A DNA stretch of 64,000 nucleotides from Aspergillus flavus (lineage: Eukaryota > Ascomycota > Eurotiomycetes > Eurotiales > Aspergillaceae): the NCBI RefSeq assembly GCF_009017415.1, contig NC_092409.1, positions 682,001 through 746,000 on the forward strand, written 5' to 3'. A model generated the notes under the pieces. That model saw only the letters and a list, made by a program, of their open reading frames with translations, was not told the DNA's origin and did no database searches. Below are positions 23,127-34,731 of this stretch, piece by piece (the first letter of the stretch is position 1; each line of letters begins with the position of its first letter). The position numbers and the translations under genes were made by a program.

Positions 23127-24150
23127 ATGAGTCCCACACAAGAATCCGCGACACCTGTAGTTCAGGGCCGACTCATCGGCCACTTTCACGACCGGTATGT
23201 GGACATTCTTCTCTCACAATATCCGAATAGCTTCTTATTACTAACTGCTTCAGACCATTAGAAGAACATGGTTCAGGCTGGTCCTCCCTCTGGGACTCAA
23301 ACGAGAGCGATCTCTGGGATCGGGGGAAACCGTCCCCTGCACTGATTGACCTGATCGAGCAAGAGAAGGATGCCGCTATCTTCAGGCCTCTAAAACCAGA
23401 TGGTCAGCGGAAGAAGGCGCTCGTTCCCGTATGAACTTTGTCCACTCGATATTCTCCGTACAAGTTAGTGACGAATCTACAATCTCAGGGCTGCGGACGC
23501 GGTTATGACGTAATCATGCTCGCCCTGCATGGATTCGATGCCTATGGGCTCGAGATATCAGCAACCGGTGTATCCACCGCGAAGAAGTATGCAGCGTCCG
23601 AGATGCAACGACCTCAGGAGTATAACTTCGGGTTAGGATGGGCGGGGCCAGTAACACCGGGCAATGCTTCTTTTGTTGAAGGAGATTTTTTCAAACCCGG
23701 CTGGGAGCGACAGATCTCGGCGAATGGAGATATCAAGTTCGACTTAGTCTACGATTATACGGTAACTGCATCTCAAAAATCCCTGCTTGGCAATAACTGT
23801 CAGGATGAGACTGACGAGGGCAGTTCCTCTGTGCTTTGCACCCGCAAATGCGTCCGCAGTGGGCAGCGCGCATGAGCGAGGTAGTGGCTCCCGACGGAGT
23901 CCTAGTTTGTCTGGAGTTTCCCATGTACAAGGATCCGACTCAGCCCGGTCCGCCTTGGGGACTCAATGGAGTCCATTGGGATTTGCTGGCGCGGGGAGGT
24001 GACGGAATCAAAAATATTGGGGAAGAAGCTGAGGTTGAGGAGGTCGATCAGCTACCGGGTCGATTTAGGAGGCTGCAGTATCATAAGCCTGCTCGATCAT
24101 ACGACGCAGGGAGGGGAGCGGATATGTTGAGTGTTTACGCGCTGAAGTAG
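23127..24150 (+). CDS. Thiol/thiopurine methyltransferase-like (TPMT family)
   Basis: Exons 23127-23194, 23254-23428, 23489-23761, 23824-24150 give 280 residues. SAM-binding motif I is GCGRGYD, preceded by LVP; the segments HGFDAYGLEIS, FDLVYDYTFLCALHP and MRPQWAARM are typical of the TPMT-like class-I methyltransferases found in fungi and plants (thiol methyltransferases). Such enzymes transfer a methyl group from S-adenosylmethionine to sulfide, halide or small thiols, and in fungi can protect against thiol-containing metabolites. No secretion signal, so probably cytosolic. It follows the alcohol dehydrogenase on the same strand. The exact acceptor is not predictable from sequence. Confidence 0.88.
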
Positions 24151-24504
24151 ACAGCATCTGCTGCTGTATATTCTGGAAGTATTTGTCATTATAGCTGGAT
24201 GCAAAACAGAATGAAGAAAATTGCAGGACGAACCCCAAGGATTTAGCTCGCATCTTGGCATAAGCACTAAACCCGAACAGTTTAGAACTGTGGAGATGAA
24301 TCCGAAGCCAAGATGATATACGGGTGGCTATGGCCGGTATTCCCTTCAGGGAACCCACGCGACGTTAGCCTTACCCCTTGATTCTGCCTCGTGAGGAATG
24401 CATCACATTAATATGATAACCACTGTCGCAAACACTCTTGGGGTTTTTCAGGCGGTCATTGAACATACCCTGAGTACTCCGTAGCAGCCAGAGTCATCGT
24501 CAAC
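24151..24504. other. Intergenic
   Basis: 354 bases, no gene seen; promoter of the SYLF gene and 3' region of the methyltransferase gene. Confidence 0.5.
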
Positions 24505-25720
24505 ATGCCGAGGGGATTGCACAACCCGCTACCTGCCTCCTTGCGCAGTAGGTACCTTCTTTGGCTGCGCTTCATTGTGTGGCTTAATGAGAGTTGACAT
24601 CGCAGCAGGCGAATGCAAGAAAGCAACCCAGATTCTTGAATCCTTCTTAACAGCACCGTACTTCGGAAACCCTGGGAAAGAGCTCCCGGGAAAAGTACTC
24701 GTCAATGCCAAGGTAGGCAAACAATATCTGGTGATAGACAAACAAGCATTCTGATTTTTTCTTCAGGGTCTGGCGATATGCACCGTAGCCAAAGCTGGAT
24801 TCCTAGGATCCGCCCGCTTTGGGTCCGGCCTAGTCATCGCACGACTAGACGACGGCAGCTGGTCTGCCCCGTCCGCGATTTCATTAACCGGAGCTGGGTT
24901 CGGTGGACAAGTTGGGTTCGAATTGACTGATTTTGTCTTCATCTTGGACGATGCCGGCCTTCGCTCCTTTTTACGAATGGGAAGCTTGACCTTGGGCGCG
25001 AACATTTCAATTGCGTTCGGCCCGGTCGGAAGAAACGCTGAATTCACTAGTAATGCGACTATGGAGGGCATCTCGACGATGTACGCCTATTCTAAAACCA
25101 AGGGGTTATTCGGTGGTATTAGCATTGAAGGTGGCTTGATGGTGGAGCGGAGGCACGCAAACAAGAAACTCTATAAGTCTAAGGTCAGTGCGAGTCAATT
25201 GCTCGGCGGAGAGATCCCACCGCCGCTGGACGCTACGCCTCTCCTGCAGCTCCTACAGTCAAGTTCATTCCAACAAAGGGGTGCGATTCCCCATTCACAG
25301 CCGACAACCCGAGAGCCAACAACCCGAGGTTTGAACCCGGTTCCCCAAGGCCCGGAGTTGCCTACAGGGCCAGAGAATCAATCACCAGCGGAGTTGTCTC
25401 CAGAGGAAGTTCAGCCAACTGCTCGTCATTTTCCGGCTGAACTGCATGGGGAATCAAGTCTCTCACTGCCCTCTGAGCTCCCTGCCGAAACAATCATCAA
25501 TATACCCGACGAGCCGACAGCGACACCTGTCAGCGCAGAGGAGCGACCACAAACTCGTACCCCAGCATCGACTGGGGTAGAGAGCAAACCACATGGCACA
25601 TCAACCCCAGAGACAGCTCCCTTGGAGATTCGTTCAGAACCAACAACAGACACTCCTGCCGAATTGAAGAGGCCAATTGTGGTTGAACCGGAAGTCCGCG
25701 CGCCCTCGCAGACTGTCTAA
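24505..25720 (+). CDS. SYLF-domain (Ysc84-like) protein with Pro/Thr-rich tail
   Basis: Exons 24505-24547, 24606-24712, 24767-25720 give 367 residues. The start MPRGLHNPLPASLR followed by GECKKATQIL is characteristic of the SYLF family. The domain continues with VLVNAKGLAICTVAKAGFL, GSGLVIARLDDGSWSAPSAI and GAGFGGQVG, as in Ysc84/SH3YL1, which bind phosphoinositides and actin at sites of endocytosis. Instead of the C-terminal SH3 domain of yeast Ysc84, the last 150 residues are a Pro/Thr/Glu-rich, probably disordered tail. It sits tail-to-tail with the ribosomal protein gene. Confidence 0.88.
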
Positions 25721-26828
25721 AGCAACAATCGCTTGAACAGGGGACTAACACCTATAGTATCGCACCTGACAGCTAGGTGGTCAGCTGAATAATTAGTAGT
25801 ATAACGCTCATAGATGAATAGGATAATATCATTAATAACAGAAGATTATGAAGGCAAGAGGAAGCATATCGTAGACTGGCTTACGTAACCATGATCGGCG
25901 TGTCACATGTTCCGTGATAAAGCTTGGCACGTGCCGAGATTCGAAACGGGTAAAGTGCGAATTGAAGGCCATCGAGAAGACAAGAGGAGATGGTGCTGAT
26001 AGTTGAAAACGACAGTGGATTATCTTGGAGTATCCGAAATCTGCAAGATTTAGCTTTCAACTCAAACACTCGCAACAGATAAAAATTCAAGGTTAGCGTT
26101 TAGATGGAGGGGTTTAGCAGCAGCGATGCTGGAGAGACTCGTCGGGCGGTCCGATATATATATCTGATACATGCTTTGGTAACCACCCTACTTAGAGTAG
26201 GCTTTATATACCAAACCACGGTCGACCATATCGCGCATATATTGGGTAGTCAAAATGATATATCATAGGGTACACTACGGTCGAAGCACATATTATTCAC
26301 ATCGTACATGATGTCGCCTTCAAGTGAGGTAGGTCTTGGCTACATGGTATCCACGGCTCCGGATGCACAGTCGCTGACTAGGAACAAGCGGTAACCGGGC
26401 ACTATTTAAAGCAGCCGGAGACGTCCAGATCAGTCTCTCAACTGAACTACTGAGAATACAACTGGAAAATAACCATCTTCGTGGATAATGGCTCATATTG
26501 ACCGGATATCTAAGAGCACGAAGAGAATGGTGGTGGGACGAGATGTCTTGATCGTGACAAAAGAAGCATTCTTTGCCCAGGGGTGCAATTCAGCGATTTA
26601 CAGAACTGCTAAAACATGACAGAAATGGGAGAAAAGGCCTGGCGTATCATTTCTCATCCTAAAGATGCCCGGAACCTATTTCCCCAAAGTAACTATTCCT
26701 GAAGTCTTTTGACGCCATTACCCATCCTTGAAAGTAGCATCATCACCACCACCATTCCCCGAGGGATGTAACCGTTTCATGTCATTTTTTTGGTGTTCCC
26801 TTATCCGTCATCCTGCACGACTAACTAT
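25721..26828. other. Intergenic, convergent region
   Basis: About 1.1 kb between the 3' ends of the SYLF and eS17 genes; no gene recognised. Confidence 0.5.
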
Positions 26829-27481
26829 TTACCGGACGAAGCGGCGGGGACGGTCGGAGACCTGCTGCTGGGAAACCTGGATGACGTTGGTGGGGATAGA
26901 GTCGAACTGCGGTTGGTTGCGTTAGCCACCATCATCCGGGATCCGGAAGGGAGAGAGATCCATCACATACACCAATGCTCTTAAGGAGATCCTTGGTGTC
27001 CTGGTCAACGTCGAGCTTGCCAGTCTCGGAGTGCTGGCTGAAGTCGAGAGCGGAGACCTCAGGAACGTATTGATCCTTACGCTCACGCTCCTCCTCCTGG
27101 AGCTTGAAGGAGATACCACGAACAGGGCCGCGCTGGATACGCTTCATCCTATTGAGTTGAAAAAAGTCCGGTTAGTCGTGGGGGTGTTTCTTTCTTTCTT
27201 TCGAGACCAGTCCATATTCGTAATTTCAGGCACACGGGAAATCATACAAGTGAGTGGTGTATCCGGCAATCTAATCGAAAAATTCTTCGTCAGTTTTGAT
27301 GATTCTTCTGTGGTCCGCCGTAGATGAGATTTACCTTGTTGCGCAGGCGCTTGCTGGCAATGATGGCCACCTCATCGCAAAGCTTCTTGTTGACCTCGAA
27401 GTCAAGGGTGAGCTTGGGGTAGTAACGCTCAATGATGACCTTGGCGGACCGCTTGACGGTCTTTGTGCGAACGCGACCCAT
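26829..27481 (-). CDS. rps17: 40S ribosomal protein eS17
   Basis: Exons (minus) 27481-27335, 27270-27248, 27148-26971, 26906-26829 encode 141 residues. The start [18 protein letters not shown], then [38 protein letters not shown] and the tail [11 protein letters not shown] match eukaryotic S17 along its whole length, so exon order is certain. Exon 2 is only 23 nt (encoding IAGYTTHL), flanked by introns of 64 and 99 nt, so it is a microexon that automated prediction may skip. Codon choice is strongly biased to C-ending codons, as expected for a highly expressed gene. It is a component of the small ribosomal subunit and a conserved anchor for synteny. Confidence 0.97.
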
Positions 27482-29705
27482 TTTGGCGTATTAGTTGTCG
27501 ACCTCGAAAGCTGCGATGTTGTTCGGGTGGTTGTGAGGATGGGCAATTTTGGTGTGCATTCCGATTTCTGCCAAGTCTCGCTTAACGGGTTCAGAGTCAG
27601 GTGATTGAAGATCACATGACCAACACCACCAAACGATGATGGTGCAGTTTTTCCTCCTCTCGTGGGGTAAGTAGAGCAGTTAACCTCATTAGCCTCGTAT
27701 TTAATTCTCTTAAGTACTAATTTTGAATGTATCCCCTCCACCATCGACCTGAAACTTCGAATCATGTGTATGTTCTCATTAACTCAGCCGCTGGGCGGTC
27801 AGTATGTAACACCCGGCTCCGGCCTGAGGGTTCAGGCAGGCCGCGTTAGCCCTATCCCACATTATCTTCCAATCGTAAAATCTACCCTTCCACCACGAAC
27901 TAACCCTCTTTCGGAACAAACCCCATCCACCCAATCATCATTCGATATTCATATCAATATCACCTGGCAGTCGTAGGATCAGTACGGAGTAAGTTAGTAA
28001 CACCACAACCACTCCCCCGCATGAATCTAGAACTCTCCTCCTTTTTCTTTTCCATCCTTGACTTTCAACCTTCGGAAGCAGGTATACGACATATATCCAT
28101 ATATGATGAGATGAGGTACGATTGCTCTCACTTGGCACAAGCCAACATGTTCCAGTGAAGCTGTGGGGGACGTATTCAATCAATGTGGGGTCAAGAGAAT
28201 GGCATCGCGTTGAACAGCCTCCACGAAAGAACTTTGAGAAGTCACCTCTGCAGACTTATGTCCGAGTATCTTGTAAAATTCTTCATATTAGCCATCTCGG
28301 AGATTGCTCTTGTCGCTATGCTACTCTACCAAGCTATCACAATCATGCAGTTGAATCGATACTTGGATTTCGCACGATTAGCCAAGGACCTATATACTCC
28401 GTGGTTATTCATGTCACTATGTAAAGGCGAAAGCCCTTATAGCGAACCACACCCAAAGAGTTGGTATTTTCGAGTAGGCCACTGAGCGGGCACTTGCGGG
28501 CGCCTTGAGTTGTGCCTGAAATTGCCTAGCGTCAAGAGTACCTGTTCAGGAATAGCGCACTCTTTGAAGAGCTCCTCATGTGACCCGAGTCACGTGCAAC
28601 ATTTACCAAAATCTGGTCCAACTCACTAAACCCAGAAGGGTAGCAACACAAAAACACCTCGTCCGATAGGCCGGTGAGGGCAACGGACTACTGTCACAGT
28701 CTGATATGCTGCTAGTTGACTCGCAAGACAATGGTTGAAGGAGAAAAACGTAGTATTTTTTTCTGGCAACATAAGAATAATGTTTTTTGCCCACTATAAC
28801 TCATTTCGGAATTCTGCTCAATGACTCTACAAAGCGGGTAGTAACCGAGGAACAACATCCCCGTGAGCTAAACATACAATGGGTTAATGATGAGATCTAG
28901 TACAGTAGTTATTTCATTTGACTATTGCCATGGAAAGGCTCAGTTCGGCGCTTTGACTACTAAATCGAGCAAGTATCGATTTTCTTTCAACAAAGTAGTG
29001 CGGAGAGCCCTCCACTATATATTTCACTTCATTGAGCTCAAGACCTCCGATATCCATATATCGCCACAACTAAACAAAGATCGAGTACAAACGCAACCAC
29101 GTACCTTCTCATCACCAGATTTCATTCTTTCCATGTGATCTCTGTCTTTGTGTTCTACCAGCTGATTGTACACAATGGCTGCGTATAAGGTTCCAAGATC
29201 CCCGACAGTGGGGACAGATATTAGCAATATATACTACCTCACCCTGCCACTCCACCCCCCAAAGCCAAATCTCCAACACACGACGAAACAAAGGGATCCA
29301 AGATCCTTGAATACAATGCCGAGAGGTCTCGGAAGTGTTCAGCTCCTTCCGGCAGTTACAACACTGCTAGTGCAGATGTTACAATATACAAAGTACAGAG
29401 TATATGCATGGTATCCACAGAGCAAATGAGCCGAAACACAACATCAGAGGTTTAACTTTCGCAACGTATGGTTTTATACAGAAGGTTCTAGAATTTCTTT
29501 GTACTGAGACACAGGGGTCTCGTGAATGTATACTACTATACTAACAATGGTCAGATGCCAGTTAACCCGGTATCGCCTTTGTGACGAAATGAATGAGAGC
29601 TAATTGCAAAGATAATCAAATACAACCCCGACTCCACTGCTGACTCCATCTTAACCCCGGTAATACTCACGCCACGATGCACTTTTGTTTTCGAAGGAAA
29701 ACTGC
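27482..29705. other. Intergenic
   Basis: About 2.2 kb with no supported gene. The eS17 promoter lies at its left end. Short open stretches, for example 28183-28485, contain hydrophobic segments but no family motif. Confidence 0.45.
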
Positions 29706-30390
29706 TTAGTTGGTAACGTCGCAGTTGAGGAAAGCAGCTGCGATAGCATTAGTAACAATTTTATTCGTGGAAACCTTGGAAAACCTTACACTTGGAGAAG
29801 AAAGCATAGCTCTCAGCATTCTCAAGAGCAGCAGAAGAGCTCAAACCATGCACAGCATCATAGCCATACGTCTCAGGACCGAAGATGCCCTTGGTATGGG
29901 CCATCTCGTGCAAGCTAGAGGTGGCCTGATCCAGAACACTGCAGGAGTCCGACCACGCAGGGAACTTGGTAAAGTAGGCAGGGCAGGTCCGGATACGTCC
30001 GTAGGTTCCGTCCGTCTCGCCGTAGGCAGTCATAGTGAAAGCGTGGGTGTCAACGCAGTCGATGCCCTCCGGAGTGCAGTAGTAGGTCACGACTCCCTGG
30101 TTTCCATTCGTGGCCTCCGTGGCGATCTTGTCCAAGACACCGGCGACGCGGTTGCGGGACTGGGCGTCGTTGGTCTTGAAGAAGCTCTGGAACAGGTTGG
30201 CCGAGTAGTCAGAATTGCTGCGGATGAGGTTCGCGCCGGCTTGGGCCATCTTTGCTGCTTGGGAAAGTGCGTTGTCGATCGTTTGCTTTCCCTCAGGAGT
30301 GCAGTTTTCGAGGGTAGCGCGTGCGTCGAGAGGGCTGGCGACGGCGCCTGCGATAAGGGGGAGAGCGACGAGGGTCTGGAAGAAACGCAT
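29706..30390 (-). CDS. Secreted M35-type (deuterolysin-like) metalloprotease, compact form
   Basis: Exons (minus) 30390-29790 and 29737-29706 give 210 residues. A signal peptide, MRFFQTLVALPLIAGAVAS, is followed directly by the protease domain. The zinc motif HEMAH is present, with a downstream GPETYGYDA segment that occupies the place of the Asp ligand region of aspzincins, and YCTPEGIDC with other cysteines for disulfides. The short last exon restores the family ending FLNCDVTN. Classical deuterolysins have a long propeptide (over 150 residues) between signal and enzyme; here there is almost none. The aspzincin third ligand must be checked, as a canonical GTxDxxYG is replaced by GPETYGYDA. 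The enzyme probably acts outside the cell on proteins. Confidence 0.82.
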
Positions 30391-32427
30391 TTTGATCGCC
30401 GGAATGCAAGAAAAATTGCTAAAGCTGAAAAAGACAGAAGTAGATGCTAAAGATCGACTAAGAAGTAATGATTGGCAGCCACCAGGGCTTATAACGAGTG
30501 TATGGGAAATAGAAAGAAGGATGGTGGTTTTCGAGAAGACTATTGACTCGGCGACCGCAAGTCGATCTTTTATATCAATCCTGAACGGCCCGCCAGGCTG
30601 TTCCGGACGGACCCAGCTCCAGCCGTTTCATTATGTTCCATTGATCTGTCTGTAGGTTGTCGTCCCATGTTTCACCATTGTAGTGCCGATCGTCTGCCAA
30701 TCGATGCCGCAAGAAGGCACCAACAACCATGTCAGACCCACCGGCTCCATAACTGTTTCCTGACTGATACCAAGAACACAGACGGAACCCTCGAACGGCT
30801 CACGGGGAGATCTGTCACTAACAGGGTGCTCATACGAGGAATTAAAACAGATACCTAGAGCCTTGTGATGTAGTCTTACCTTCGTATCCCGTATCAACTC
30901 CACTTCAGCCGTTCTGCATGCTCATCACTGCAACCCTCACGATAACAGCCAAGACTCCCCTGATTCAAGAACCATGGTCCCCACCACGCCACGGGTAAGG
31001 GCTCCACGTGTGGCTTGAACGAAAAATTCCAAAAGCAATGCTTAACTAAGCGGGATTAAGATTGTTTTTTCGAATCTTAGACAAGGAACTGGCTTATCTC
31101 CCCCGAACGCGGGATGAGTGCCGGGATATTATTTTTTTAAGCCTCGAATGTCTCTCAATGGAAGTTGTTGAGAGGCGGTGTTCGAGAATGGTACCTTACC
31201 TGAAACCCGACTTACCTGAAAAGAACAAGGTAGGGTTTGCCCTCCTGAAACACTTTAATTTAGAGTTTAGTCTATATTGATGCCTGAGGGAAAATGTTAG
31301 ACCCTTATTCAGCTTTCCCGCGGGATACTCCCGGCCAAATGACCTATCGATCCGACGGAGCAAACCCGACATTTGTCCCGTTTCATCTCGGGAATAGCCT
31401 TCCGTATAGGGCCAGTGAAAGGGTCTATCCTAGTCAATTTCGGGTATCACGGTAACTCACAGGGAAATGATCTGGTGATTACTGCACTGATGATTTGCGA
31501 TAACATACGGATTCTTATCTTCCATCTTGATTGATATCAAGGCTTTATTATTATTTGTTGGGATGTTGGTTATAAGCTGGGTATTCTCGGACTTCTTTCG
31601 AGAGACACATGGTCTATTGCGCAGCTATTCAGAGCGATAATATTGAATAAGGAGCTGCTGGTTGGGGTGCCGTATCTGAGGTTTCAATTCTGGTTCTTCA
31701 GGAGTCGAGATTTGATAGGTTATCTATACTGCACATCAACAAGTATAGAAAGTGCTCTAGTCATCCTCGACACAATCAAGGCGAGAAAGCTTCAATTGCG
31801 TTCGCTGTGCCCGAGAGATACGGTCAGACATGGCTAACTCTCCCGTAAAATGGAAGCAGCGACAGCAGAGTCTAAGTGGTGGAAGATATAGCCATGCGCC
31901 AATAATTGGGAAGTGATCATTAGAAAGGGGCAGTGGCTATGAAGTGAGACATGACTCGGATTAGTGGCCTGCAGAAGCGGAGCTGATCCTATAAGAAGCT
32001 TCCATCAGCGAATGTAACATGCCTTTTGTCCAGGCGATGCCATCTTTTTTCCCGATGACATTTCTATATTTCTTCTGACTTTAATTAGGAGTAGAACCTG
32101 TCGCCCCCTTACAACTGTGACGGCTATCAAGAGCTAACCACTATCACCGTCAGTTATCCGACACAGACACAAACAAGGAGGAGATTTCCGCGAGCTGTAG
32201 TGCATAGTTGAAATAGTTGAAATATTAATTTGTACATAATTGTACTCAATCATCATTTGTTCTCGTGTCCTGTTGATTACAGACCCGCATATGCAAGAGA
32301 GAAATGCAATGACTTGAGTAGAGGAATGTTCCGAATGGATATGCCCATGCCTTGATTCTAGCGGCCCCTAGTCAGCATCGCTTACACAACATCATTGACC
32401 GGATACCAATTCCCCACAAATCACTCT
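30391..32427. other. Intergenic
   Basis: About 2 kb. No gene recognised; a TTTTATATC element at about 30569-30577, some 180 bases before the protease ATG, is TATA-like on the minus strand. Confidence 0.45.
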
Positions 32428-33541
32428 TTATGAGCTCCTATGCCGAAAGTAAGGGTGGGAGCGGGCCTGCTTGGCAGACATCCTTCGTGCAGGATCAAAT
32501 TCAAGAAGAGCATCTAAAAGACGTAATCCATGCCTTTCCAATCCAGGAATTAGATGTTCATCATTGTCACGCTTCCACTTAGGGAATGATGGCTTATAAT
32601 CCGGGAAGGAAGTAACTCCTGGCCAAGAATCTTCATCCGGGGTACCAAGGAGACTATAAAAGAGTGATGAGATTAGCTCGTGACATGAATGCCACGGGGT
32701 CAGGATACCATACCGGAAAATCTTGAAAATCTGATCAATTTCCGAATCCCCGGGGAACAAGGGCTTGCGTGTGCACATCTCCGCAAAGATAGCGCCACAT
32801 GACCACATATCTACTGACGTTGAATATTGGGGACCGCCGAGGAGAATCTCCGGAGAACGATACCACAGTGTGACGACCTGTATGACGGTGAGTTACTATT
32901 TGATGATGGGTTTCAGGACAGGGCGACGGTACCTCGTGCGTATAGGTTCTCAAAGGAACGCCAAAAGCTCTTGCCAATCCAAAATCGGCTAACTTTAGAC
33001 TGCCGTCACGATTGATCAGAAGATTTTGAGGCTTAAGGTCACGATGAAGAACCCGACGACTGTGGCAGAAGTAAATGCCTTCGATGAGTTGAGACATGAA
33101 CTTTTTGATCATGGCTTCCCCTAGCCCCATATCCATGCTTAAACCATTCGGGAGAGATCTACCGCGTCCGCCATCGTTCACGGGAAGAGCGTCCATGTAT
33201 TTCTTGAGATCGGAGTCTAGATGTTCAAAGACAAGGTAGAGTTTATAACCCTCTGTGTGGATGTTGAACAATCTAACGATATTAGGGTGGTTCATCTCTT
33301 TGAGCAAGGATATTTCACGAATAGTTGTACTAGGGACCCCTTCATCGTCTGTCTCTAATCGGACCTTCTTTAAGGCGACAATCCGGTTGGGATGAGCAAG
33401 CTCACGAGCTTTGTAGACGACACCATAAGTCCCTAATTATCGACATAAAGTCAGACGGGTCCCACAGGCTTGCGTTGATAGAGTTCGAGTCGCATAGTGC
33501 ATACCTTCTCCGATCTTTTCGATCTTCTGGTATTTCTCCAT
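32428..33541 (-). CDS. CDK1/Cdc2-like cyclin-dependent kinase paralog (PSTTIRE)
   Basis: Exons (minus) 33541-33505, 33432-32933, 32877-32714, 32653-32428 encode 308 residues. Starting [20 protein letters not shown], it has the glycine loop with Thr14 and Tyr15, the catalytic [11 protein letters not shown], and the T-loop [16 protein letters not shown] with the activating Thr, so kinase activity looks intact. It most resembles the fungal Cdc2/NimX kinase that drives mitosis, but the cyclin-binding PSTAIRE helix is PSTTIRE (Ala49 to Thr, residues 46-52), several helix-C neighbours differ, and the protein stops soon after HPYFRHRSS, missing the usual C-terminal extension. A gene in addition to the normal CDK1 is likely, probably with altered cyclin choice. 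No frameshift or stop is seen. Confidence 0.88.
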
Positions 33542-34731
33542 GGCGATAGAAGGAACAGTGACCGGTGGCCCCGATTACCAGACGACTTCACGAATGCGGA
33601 TTTGTCAAAGAATCGGATAAAGCCACTAGGCCAGGTTAGCAACAAATATCGTTACAGTATGTATGTCATCAAATGTGTACTAACCACCAATGCCCTCTGG
33701 GTTGCAGAAAGGGGCGGAGGGAAATAATCTGATGCAGGGGGAGTTGGGACTCTCAAGGTTTTGTAAAAAAGAGGGGGTAAGACATCACCCTGGACAACGA
33801 ACGGCTAACCAAAGGCGGGAATCTGATTCATCGGTTCAGTATACGTCCCTTGAGCATCATCCCGCAACTATACGGGAAGTGCCGCCCGGACCCTCGACAT
33901 AATCTGGGGAAGAAATTCTGTATTACTTTTTTTTTCGCAGGAAGGAAAAGTCTACCCCACGAATTTACGACGCTATTTCCAAACCATAGGCAAATGCTTC
34001 ATTTAACGGGGTGCGAGGGTATCCTAGCGGGGGTTGATCGCCTTGCATCGCAATGGGTTGGCAGGGAAACCACCAAGTCACGTTGAATGGCCGTGGAAGT
34101 CGCCACATAGTCACATTAGGTCTACTTTGAAGGTTATATACACTGTCCACAATCCTAGTTCCAATGGTTGAATTGGATTGACAAGCAAATATATACGAGT
34201 TAAGGTCGGACACCTTATATTCGGTCATTATCTATGGCATTATATATGACGTTTGTAGCATTTCCTATTGTCTTCCAACATGAACGTGGCTGGTATCACT
34301 GCCGGTGTACCATTCAGCTTTGGAATGATACTCATGTTTCTGGGTATCATGAACTATCTGATTAATGCCTAGTAACTCGGCGCCGGATGGTCGGCCGCTT
34401 CGACCCTAGGCAGACCGACCAAGCGAGCAATTTAAGTAGTTCGAGCAGTTCAAACAGCTTTAAATGAGCTACATAATCCAAGTAAATAGAATCGCTGACC
34501 GAATAAGTCAAAAAATGAAGGGAAATGCATTACGGCGGAGTGGCCCCGCTCGTTCAAGGGGATGATCTGAGTGACAAATAGTGTGATTCCATACATACAG
34601 TCTGATAGTCACCCTAGTTATGTCCCAAGTACCAAAGTATCAGACAGGTCAACAGAATCCTCCATGTAATCCAATCACGTGGCTATCCAAAAACAAACAT
34701 ACTTACAGTCCTGCGGTGCTCAATCATGTTT
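33542..34731. other. Intergenic with a transporter relic
   Basis: About 1.2 kb. The only coding-like trace is the membrane-protein fragment at 34280-34372. Confidence 0.45.
34280..34372 (+). pseudogene. MFS transporter C-terminal fragment (relic)
   Basis: A 30-residue open stretch reads AGVPFSFGMILMFLGIMNYL then INA and stop. This matches the family pattern (I/V)PFGFGxxxxFxxxxNYLxDA of fungal DHA1-type MFS transporters, from the penultimate part of the protein. Stops lie immediately upstream in frame, and the rest of a transporter is not visible nearby. It looks like a remnant of a decayed gene. Confidence 0.4.

Noticed and set aside
28183..28485. 100-residue frame with membrane-like segment
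   Set aside because: No family pattern and overlapping alternative frames of similar length; considered noise.
29710..30450. 246-residue open frame on the plus strand
   Set aside because: It is antisense to the M35 protease gene, which has signal peptide, HEMAH motif and correct splicing; the plus-strand translation shows no family features.
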